Origin: Atribacterota bacterium
Lineage (GTDB): Bacteria > Atribacterota > Phoenicimicrobiia > Phoenicimicrobiales > Phoenicimicrobiaceae
NCBI GenBank assembly: GCA_030668465.1
Contig: DAOUTX010000070.1
Location: 1 to 6,105 of the forward strand
Direction of reading: 5' to 3'
Length of the DNA: 6,105 bases
The notes beneath the pieces were generated by a model. That model was not told where the DNA came from and did no database searches. It saw only the letters and a list, made by a program, of their open reading frames with translations. Positions 1 to 5,142 of this stretch are shown here, one piece after another; position 1 is the stretch's first letter; the number at the start of each line of letters is the position of its first letter. The position numbers were made by a program, and so were the translations under genes.

Positions 1-509
1 TAAAAGAAAAAATTAGAAATATTCCGGATTTTCCGGTAAAAGGCATCCAATTTAAAGATATTACTACTCTACTGAAAGATAAAGAAGCATTTAAATATAG
101 TATTGATGAAATAACCAAGCATTGTAGTAAATACCAAATTGATTATATTGCGGGAATAGAAGCCCGTGGCTTTATTATAGGTGCTCCAATAGCCTATCAA
201 TTAGGAATTGGATTTTTACCCATTAGGAAACCAGAGAAACTTCCTAGTGTGGTAGAGAGAGTTTCTTATCAATTAGAGTATGGTGAAAATATATTAGAAA
301 TACACAAAGATGCTATGAATAATGGTGATAAAATCATGGTCGTTGACGATCTTTTAGCTACAGGAGGTACAACAGCTGCAGTATTTGAACTAATTGAAAA
401 ATTAGGAGGAAAGATTATAGGTGCTTCCTTTATAATTGAACTTGAATTTTTGAATCCTCGGGAAAAATTAGAGGGATACGATGTTTTTTCTCTGGTACAA
501 TATAATTAG
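1..509 (+). CDS. apt: Adenine phosphoribosyltransferase, 5'-truncated by the window edge
   Basis: Converts adenine and PRPP into AMP and pyrophosphate in the cytosol (purine salvage). The reading frame is open from the window edge; 168 codons are complete from base 3 to the TAG stop at 507-509, against about 170-172 residues usual for the family, so only a few N-terminal residues are missing. The start has the family signature RNIPDFPVKGIQFKDIT, followed by GIEARGFIIGAPIAY (about residues 51-65 of the visible part) and RKPEKLP. The PRPP-binding loop VVDDLLATGGTT is at about 113-124. The internal GTG at 249 lies mid-domain and is not a start. The neighbour relA is a common partner in Gram-positive-type genomes, and the two may share a transcript across a 122-base gap. 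The last two codons and the stop overlap a repeat element. Identification is very secure. Confidence 0.97.
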   Translation, partial: KEKIRNIPDFPVKGIQFKDITTLLKDKEAFKYSIDEITKHCSKYQIDYIAGIEARGFIIGAPIAYQLGIGFLPIRKPEKLPSVVERVSYQLEYGENILEIHKDAMNNGDKIMVVDDLLATGGTTAAVFELIEKLGGKIIGASFIIELEFLNPREKLEGYDVFSLVQYN

Positions 510-593
510 TATATGGTTAATAACATATAACATATTTGGTTAATTGGTTGATGAATTAATATTAAACCAACTAACTAGCTAACCAACTAATTA
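503..593 (+). repeat. Palindromic AT-rich intergenic repeat, copy A (91 bp)
   Basis: The segment is bounded by an 8-bp inverted repeat, TAATTAGT at 503-510 and ACTAATTA at 586-593. Inside are further complementary pieces: TTGGTTA at 536-542 with TAACCAA at 580-586, and TTGGTT at 544-549 with AACCAA at 565-570. Its reverse complement matches a second segment at 5033-5117. The clearest shared piece is TTGGTTAATTGGTT (536-549), whose exact complement is at 5084-5097; TATATGGTT (510-518) is matched by AACCATATA at 5100-5108. The left end includes the apt stop codon. It has no coding capacity. It could be a miniature inverted-repeat element, a REP-like mRNA 3'-end structure, or low-complexity sequence. 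The observations are direct; the element status is inference. Confidence 0.55.
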
Positions 594-617
594 AGTAACC
601 GGATGTTCTTCAATTAA

Positions 618-625
618 AGAAGGTG
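618..625 (+). promoter_or_regulatory. Ribosome binding site that decides the relA start
   Basis: AGAAGGTG is a good match to the anti-Shine-Dalgarno complement GGAGGTG and lies 6 bases before an ATT codon at 632. No comparable motif precedes the only conventional in-frame start, TTG at 698. In-frame translation cannot begin further upstream because a TAA stop sits at 626-628. Confidence 0.6.
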
Positions 626-631
626 TAAACT

Positions 632-2779
632 ATTTCTCAATTAACTTTAATAAGATATATCTTAAAAAGAATATCCCAATATGCTCCTCAAGCTGATTTG
701 AGCTTAGTAAAAAAAGCCTGCAGATATTCCACAAAAGCCCACTGGAAACAAAAGAGATATTCCGGAGCACCTTACACTTCACATCTTTTAGAAGTAGCTA
801 AAATATTAGCTAATTTGGAGCTTGACGTAATTACTATTGTAGCGGGGATTTTGCATGACATAATAGAGGATACTGATACCCCATTATCTGCCATTGAAGA
901 AGAGTTTGGTGAAGAAATAACAATGTTGGTTAATGGTGTTACTAAATTAAGTAAAATTTCTTTTAAAACACAAGAAGAGCAGCAAGCCGAAAATTTTCGT
1001 AAAATGTTTTTGGCTATGGCAGAAGACGTAAGAGTTATTTTAATAAAATTAGCAGACCGCTTGAATAATATGAGGACTCTACAATACATACCACCCCACA
1101 AGAGAGTAAAAGTAGCTCGAGAAACACTGGAAATTTATGTTCCCATTGCCAATAGGTTAGGTATTTCCAAGGTTAAGTGGGAATTGGAAGATCTTTCCTT
1201 GCGTTATTTAGAGCCAATGAAATACAAAGGGGTAGTTAATAGAATTGCAAAAAATCGCCTGGAAAGAGAAAGTTATGTAGAATCGATAAAAGAGATTATA
1301 AAAAAAGAGATACAAAAGGTAAAAATAGAGGCAGAAATTCAAGGTCGTCCTAAAAATATTTATAGTATCTATAAAAAGATGGAGAAGGGGAAAAAAGATT
1401 TTTTTCAGATATATGATTTAATTGCAATTAGAATAATTTGCAATTCTGTCAGAGATTGTTATGCGGTTTTGGGATTATTACATTCAATTTGGAAACCCAT
1501 GCCCGGTAGATTTAAAGACTATATTGCTATGCCTAAATCAAATATGTATCAGTCTTTACACACTACAGTGGTAACTCCCAAAGGTGAACCTTTAGAAATA
1601 CAAATTCGTACCTGGGAGATGCATAAAACTGCTGAATATGGAATAGCAGCTCATTGGAAATATAAAGAAAAGGTTGACTTAAAAAAGGATAAAAAATTAG
1701 AGGAGAGACTTTCCTGGTTAAGACAGATATTGGAATGGCAGAAAGATTTGAAAGACCCCAAGGAATTTATGGAAAACTTAAAAATAGGTCTTTTTCAGGA
1801 TGAAGTTTTTACCTTTACTCCTAAAGGTGATGTGAAGATATTGCCTTTAGGTTCTACACCTATAGACTTTGCCTATCTTATTCATACAGACGTAGGTCAT
1901 AGATGTGTGGGGGCTAAAGTTAATAAAAAGATAGTTCCTTTAGATTATAAAATGAAGAGCGGAGATATTGTAGAGATATTAGCTTCCAAATCAAGCCGAG
2001 GCCCTAGTAGAGATTGGTTAAAGATAGCCAAGACATCAGGGGCAAAGAATAGGATTAAAATCTGGTTTAAAAAGGAGATGCGGGAAGAGAATATTCAAAA
2101 AGGAAAGGAACTTTTTGAAAAAGAGATGGAAAAATACAAAATTGAAACCTCTTCCGATCTTACTAAAAAGTTAAAAGAAGTGAGTGTTGAATTAGGTTTT
2201 ACCGAATTAGAATCAATGTTTGAAAATATTGGGTACGGTAAATTAACCCCTTACCAGATTTTATCTAAAATAATCCCACAAGAAAAAATCTATCCAATTA
2301 TTACCTTGGCTAAACCGGAAAAAAGAATTGATCAAGGAATAAGAGTTCAAGGGATTAATGATGTTATGATAAGGTTTTCTCGATGCTGCAATCCGGTTCC
2401 CGGTGATGAAATAATAGGTTATATTACCAGGGGGAGAGGTGTATCTATACATAAAGCAGATTGTTCTAATGCAGATTTTATTTCTGCTGAAAAAGATCGG
2501 TTGGTTAAAGTTGAGTGGATAAAGACAGAAGAGCTGTTTTACCCGGTAAAGATAAGAATAGTAGCTGATGACCGCCCGAATTTAGTGTCTGATATCATGT
2601 TAATTTTTTCCAGTCTTAAAATTACAGTCAGTGCTATTAATGCTATAGCTGATAAAAATAATATTGCTAGTATAGATGTAATGCTCTCTATCAATAATCT
2701 TGATCAATTTCAAGAAATTATTAGGAAAATAAAAAAAATAAAAAGCGTATTAACTGTAAAAAGAGTAACAACTTTTTAA
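632..2779 (+). CDS. relA: Bifunctional (p)ppGpp synthetase/hydrolase, Rel/SpoT type, probable ATT start
   Basis: Makes and degrades the stringent-response alarmone (p)ppGpp from GTP/GDP and ATP, normally on the ribosome in response to uncharged tRNA. With the ATT start it has 715 residues. The N-terminal HD hydrolase domain has H51, H75-D76, E79-D80, D142 and N146. The synthetase domain has GRPKN (238-242), D262, RFKD (293-296, the RxKD form of bifunctional enzymes rather than the ExDD form of RelA-only enzymes), YQSLHTT and EIQIRT with E322. TGS is at about 390-450 (DEVFTFTPKGDV...DFAYLIHTDVGHRCVGAKV), the zinc-finger segment carries C585-C586, H607 and C611, and a C-terminal ACT domain covers about 636-713. 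Start choice: the conventional TTG at 698 would remove the conserved YAPQADLSLVKKA stretch, whereas ATT 632 has a good ribosome binding site and keeps the catalytic residues within two positions of the streptococcal Rel numbering. Oddities: LNN replaces the usual LHN after KLADR, and GRPKN replaces GRPKH. Function is very secure; the start is moderately secure. Confidence 0.95.
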   Translation: MSQLTLIRYILKRISQYAPQADLSLVKKACRYSTKAHWKQKRYSGAPYTSHLLEVAKILANLELDVITIVAGILHDIIEDTDTPLSAIEEEFGEEITMLVNGVTKLSKISFKTQEEQQAENFRKMFLAMAEDVRVILIKLADRLNNMRTLQYIPPHKRVKVARETLEIYVPIANRLGISKVKWELEDLSLRYLEPMKYKGVVNRIAKNRLERESYVESIKEIIKKEIQKVKIEAEIQGRPKNIYSIYKKMEKGKKDFFQIYDLIAIRIICNSVRDCYAVLGLLHSIWKPMPGRFKDYIAMPKSNMYQSLHTTVVTPKGEPLEIQIRTWEMHKTAEYGIAAHWKYKEKVDLKKDKKLEERLSWLRQILEWQKDLKDPKEFMENLKIGLFQDEVFTFTPKGDVKILPLGSTPIDFAYLIHTDVGHRCVGAKVNKKIVPLDYKMKSGDIVEILASKSSRGPSRDWLKIAKTSGAKNRIKIWFKKEMREENIQKGKELFEKEMEKYKIETSSDLTKKLKEVSVELGFTELESMFENIGYGKLTPYQILSKIIPQEKIYPIITLAKPEKRIDQGIRVQGINDVMIRFSRCCNPVPGDEIIGYITRGRGVSIHKADCSNADFISAEKDRLVKVEWIKTEELFYPVKIRIVADDRPNLVSDIMLIFSSLKITVSAINAIADKNNIASIDVMLSINNLDQFQEIIRKIKKIKSVLTVKRVTTF

Positions 2780-2810
2780 TTGATAAATTAGGAAGAAAAA
2801 TCTTTTATCC

Positions 2811-2815
2811 GAGGA
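2811..2815 (+). promoter_or_regulatory. Ribosome binding site of dtd
   Basis: GAGGA lies 7 bases ahead of the ATG at 2823, within the 43-base gap after relA. There is no terminator-like hairpin in the gap, which supports translation from a shared mRNA. Confidence 0.6.
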
Positions 2816-2822
2816 ATAAACA

Positions 2823-3272
2823 ATGAGAGCAGTAGTACAGAGAGTAAAAAAGGGATCAGTAGAGATTGAAGAAAAAGTAGTAGGAAAGATAGAAAAGGGT
2901 TTGGTAATCCTTTTAGGAGTGGGAAAGAATGATACTGAAAAGGAAGTAGAGTACTTAGCTGAAAAAATAGTGAATTTACGTATATTTGAAGATAAAGAGG
3001 GGAAGATGAATCTTTCCGTGAAAGATATAACTGGTCAGATTTTAGTCATATCTCAATTTACTTTATATGGGGATTGTAAAAAAGGAAGACGTCCGAGTTT
3101 TATCTCCGCAGCCCTTCCCGATAAAGCAGTAAAATTATATAATTATTTTGTAAAATATATAAAAAATTATGGTCTTAAGATAGAGACCGGACAATTTCAA
3201 GCGATGATGTTAGTAAAAATTTTTAATGATGGTCCAGTTACCATTCTTTTAGATAGTGAAAAGTTAATTTAG
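2823..3272 (+). CDS. dtd: D-aminoacyl-tRNA deacylase (D-Tyr-tRNA deacylase)
   Basis: Cytosolic homodimeric proofreading enzyme that hydrolyses D-aminoacyl-tRNAs (and glycine mischarged on tRNA-Ala), keeping D-amino acids out of proteins. At 149 residues it is the usual length. It begins with the family signature MRAVVQRVKKGSV and carries both hallmark motifs: SQFTLYGD (77-84, followed by KKGRRPSF) and NDGPVT (135-140), whose Gly137-Pro138 corresponds to the cross-subunit Gly-cisPro chirality filter. The motif usually written FGAxM reads FQAMM here (125-129), a variant I would not treat as inactivating. The ATG has an upstream GAGGA. It follows relA by 43 bases, the standard arrangement in Gram-positive-type genomes, so co-transcription with relA is likely. 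Confidence 0.96.
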   Translation: MRAVVQRVKKGSVEIEEKVVGKIEKGLVILLGVGKNDTEKEVEYLAEKIVNLRIFEDKEGKMNLSVKDITGQILVISQFTLYGDCKKGRRPSFISAALPDKAVKLYNYFVKYIKNYGLKIETGQFQAMMLVKIFNDGPVTILLDSEKLI

Positions 3273-3304
3273 AAATAAATCAATTTTTCTAGGGAGAAAA
3301 TATA

Positions 3305-4306
3305 ATGAAGTTGCCACTTATTATAGGACATAGAGGGGCGAAGGGAATTGCTCCCGAAAATAGCCTTTCCGGTTTTAAGAAAGCAATTGAATTAGGGATA
3401 GACGGCGTGGAACTGGATGTGCACCTTACTAAGGATGGGAAGTTAGTCGTAATTCATGGTGTGGATTTAAAAGGGCTAACCGGATTAAAAATTCCTATTA
3501 AGCAGCTTACTTTTGAAGAATTAAAAAAATATGATATTTCTGAGTCGTTCCACAAAAATCAAGAAAAAATTGTGGATAAATTTCCAGAAGAGAAGAAGTA
3601 TTTTTTAGAATTAAGAGCAATTAAAGCCAATACATTTTATCTGAATGTTTACGAACAAGCTAATAGAAAGAAAATTAGTTTTTATTTGCATTGGGATGGC
3701 AAACGGTTTGATATAGTTAAAAAACTTTTTTTCTCAAGAAATGATGGAAAGAAGGTTTGCTTCAAACAATTAAAAATTAAGAAGAGGGACATACTTGACT
3801 TAGAAAAAGGCAAGGTGAGGAAGTATCACAATGAGCAGATACCTTTGCTCGGGGATGTACTTAAAATATTGAAGGGAAAACTTTCTGTAAATGTAGAAAT
3901 TAAGGGAGGGGAGAAGATTTATCCGGGTATTGTAGATAAATTAGTAAAAGAGACAGAGAGTTTTGGATATACCAATATTCTTTTTTCATCTTTTGATAGA
4001 GATACGGTAATCTTGTTAAAAAAGAGATATCCTGAGCTTAAAGCAAATGGACTATATGCCAAATGGATAAATCACAAAAGGTATATTCATGGATTGGATG
4101 GGTTAAATCCACATGCCTTTTTGTGTAAAGAAAAACTTATTTTTTGTTTACATCGATTGGGAAAAACAGTGTATGTATGGACGGTCGATAGAGATATAGA
4201 TATGGTACGCTTTATTTTATACGGAGTAGATGGAATTATTACCAATTATCCTCAGGTTCTAAAAAAAATAAGCAAAGCAATACAATCTGTTTTAGAAGAT
4301 TTTTAA
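3305..4306 (+). CDS. Glycerophosphodiester phosphodiesterase-family protein with internal insertion
   Basis: The family hydrolyses glycerophosphodiesters from lipid head groups to glycerol 3-phosphate and an alcohol on a metal-dependent TIM barrel. The N-terminal core is clear: GHRGAKGIAPENSLSGF (8-24), GVELDVHLTKDGKLVVIHG (34-52) with E36, D38 and H51, then LTFEELKKYDI. The second half has IPLLGDVLKIL (179-189), NVEIKGG with E198 and K200, SSFDRDT, and a C-terminal VWTVDRD...GVDGIITNYP. H51 to IPLL spans 128 residues, where family members usually have about 50-55, so roughly 75-85 residues (about 85-172) are extra and match no domain I recognise. The common HD after the second catalytic histidine reads HG (51-52). 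No signal peptide is seen, so a cytosolic role is likely. AGGGAG (3291-3296) precedes the ATG by 8 bases, and the gap after dtd is 32 bases. Family assignment is strong; substrate and activity are unknown. Confidence 0.88.
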   Translation: MKLPLIIGHRGAKGIAPENSLSGFKKAIELGIDGVELDVHLTKDGKLVVIHGVDLKGLTGLKIPIKQLTFEELKKYDISESFHKNQEKIVDKFPEEKKYFLELRAIKANTFYLNVYEQANRKKISFYLHWDGKRFDIVKKLFFSRNDGKKVCFKQLKIKKRDILDLEKGKVRKYHNEQIPLLGDVLKILKGKLSVNVEIKGGEKIYPGIVDKLVKETESFGYTNILFSSFDRDTVILLKKRYPELKANGLYAKWINHKRYIHGLDGLNPHAFLCKEKLIFCLHRLGKTVYVWTVDRDIDMVRFILYGVDGIITNYPQVLKKISKAIQSVLEDF

Positions 4307-4369
4307 TAAAGGATTTTTATATCTGAGAAGATAAAAACTGTTTCAATAATTTGAATTGCTTATAGAGGA

Positions 4370-4395
4370 TTTTACAAAACGAAAGGATTGTAAAA
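4370..4395 (+). promoter_or_regulatory. Hairpin with the MBL ribosome binding site in its loop
   Basis: TTTTACAA (4370-4377) and TTGTAAAA (4388-4395) are a perfect 8-bp inverted repeat. The 10-base loop contains GAAAGGA (4381-4387), the likely Shine-Dalgarno of the ATG at 4398. The stem has only two G-C pairs, so it would be weak; a protein-binding operator or chance is also possible. Confidence 0.4.
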
Positions 4396-4397
4396 GA

Positions 4398-5021
4398 ATG
4401 TTTATAGAAAGATTAGTGGTAGGGGCGTTAGACACTAATTGTTATTTAATTGGTTGTAAAAAGACTAAAAAAGCAGCGGTAATTGATCCGGGAGAAGAAG
4501 ATGAGGTAGATTTAATTTTAAATCTTTTACAAAAAAATAATTTTGATCTGAAATATGTTATAAACACCCATGGGCATATCGATCATATTGCTGGCAATAA
4601 TTTGCTTAAAGATAAGACCGAAGCTTTATTATTAATCCATAGATTAGATGCTGATATGTTAGTTGATGCTAATAAAAATTTCTCTTCCTTTATGGGTAAA
4701 GAAATATACTCACCTTCCGCAGATAAGCTTTTAGAAGAGGGAGACGAGATATCTTTAGGTACATTAAATTTAATAGTAATTCACACACCGGGTCATACTC
4801 CGGGAGGAATTTCTCTTGTTTTAAATAATATTGTCTTTACGGGTGATACTTTATTTGCCGGTGGTATTGGTCGAACCGACCTACCCGGTGGCTCTTGCCA
4901 AGATTTAATAAAATCAATTAAAGAAAAATTATTGATTTTAGGTGATGATAAGATAATTTATCCCGGGCATGGTCCGGATTCGACTATAGGTGAGGAGAGA
5001 AGGACAAATCCATATATTTAA
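4398..5021 (+). CDS. Metallo-beta-lactamase-fold hydrolase, glyoxalase-II-like
   Basis: A cytosolic 207-residue single-domain protein with two metal sites, of the hydroxyacylglutathione-hydrolase-like group (YcbL/YqgX type). All metal-binding motifs are visible: THGHIDHIAG giving H58, H60, D62 and H63; HTPGHTPGG with H133; FTGDTLFAGGIGRTDLPGG with D150; and YPGHGPDSTIGEERRTNPYI with H191. The N-terminus IERLVVGALDTNCYLIG is typical of the family. I chose ATG 4398 because it follows GAAAGGA and gives a family-like N-terminus; the TTG at 4356 would add 14 non-conserved residues without a ribosome binding site. The family normally hydrolyses thioesters such as S-lactoyl conjugates, but members in this relA-dtd neighbourhood are mostly uncharacterised, so the substrate is open. 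The stop codon lies inside a 20-bp palindrome. Confidence 0.92.
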   Translation: MFIERLVVGALDTNCYLIGCKKTKKAAVIDPGEEDEVDLILNLLQKNNFDLKYVINTHGHIDHIAGNNLLKDKTEALLLIHRLDADMLVDANKNFSSFMGKEIYSPSADKLLEEGDEISLGTLNLIVIHTPGHTPGGISLVLNNIVFTGDTLFAGGIGRTDLPGGSCQDLIKSIKEKLLILGDDKIIYPGHGPDSTIGEERRTNPYI

Positions 5022-5035
5022 TTGGCCAATTAAAT
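5016..5035 (+). repeat. 20-bp perfect palindrome over the MBL stop codon
   Basis: ATTTAATTGGCCAATTAAAT is perfectly self-complementary with no spacer, centred between 5025 and 5026, and includes the TAA stop at 5019-5021. Zero-spacer palindromes suit a dimeric DNA-binding protein better than an RNA hairpin. No U-tract follows, so it is not a standard intrinsic terminator. Confidence 0.6.
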
Positions 5036-5117
5036 TAGTTAGATAGTTAGTTAGTTTACTGGTTAACTGGTTTTTATACTACTAACCAATTAACCAACTA
5101 ACCATATATACTAATTA
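5033..5117 (-). repeat. Palindromic AT-rich intergenic repeat, copy B (about 85 bp)
   Basis: This is the inverted relative of the 503-593 element. It is bounded by AATTAGT (5033-5039) and ACTAATT (5110-5116). The core can form a stem of 13 positions with one mismatch: TGGTTAACTGGTT (5060-5072) with AACCAATTAACCA (5084-5096), loop 5073-5083. TTAGTT (5051-5056) can pair with AACTAA just outside, past a short bulge. Short TTAG tandem units occupy 5036-5056. Compared with copy A it lacks about 15 bases near one end. No ORF is present. TATACT at 5075-5080 could serve as a -10 box for ahcY, but a well-spaced -35 is not seen. Confidence 0.55.
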
Positions 5118-5125
5118 ACGAATTT

Positions 5126-5134
5126 AGAAAGGAG
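5126..5134 (+). promoter_or_regulatory. Ribosome binding site of ahcY
   Basis: AGAAAGGAG is a strong Shine-Dalgarno lying 8 bases before the ATG at 5143. It is the best ribosome binding site in the window and fits a highly expressed housekeeping gene. Confidence 0.75.
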
Positions 5135-5142
5135 TATATAGA

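Noticed and set aside
535..562. Possible promoter for relA (TTTGGT / TAATAT, 16-base spacer)
   Set aside because: The -35 box is poor, and AT-rich repeat sequence gives such matches freely; not supported beyond chance.
651..664. 14-bp palindrome TAAGATATATCTTA near the relA start
   Set aside because: It lies inside the inferred coding region and such AT-only-type dyads are expected by chance in this composition.
772..1101. Minus-strand open frame opposite relA
   Set aside because: It lies fully within the conserved HD-domain coding sequence of relA and its translation shows no recognisable family.
2261..2452. Short minus-strand open frame opposite relA
   Set aside because: It overlaps the conserved zinc-finger region of relA on the other strand and has no recognisable motif.
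4314..4337. Possible terminator (TTTTTA...TCT / AGA...TAAAAA) between gdpD and MBL
   Set aside because: The stem is almost all A-T with a bulge and no G-C core, so it is unlikely to stop transcription.
4356..4397. Upstream TTG start for the MBL gene
   Set aside because: It has no ribosome binding site and adds 14 residues not typical of the family; ATG 4398 fits better.
5055..5080. Possible ahcY promoter TTTACT / TATACT
   Set aside because: The spacer is only 14 bases, too short for a standard housekeeping promoter; only the -10-like box is worth noting.
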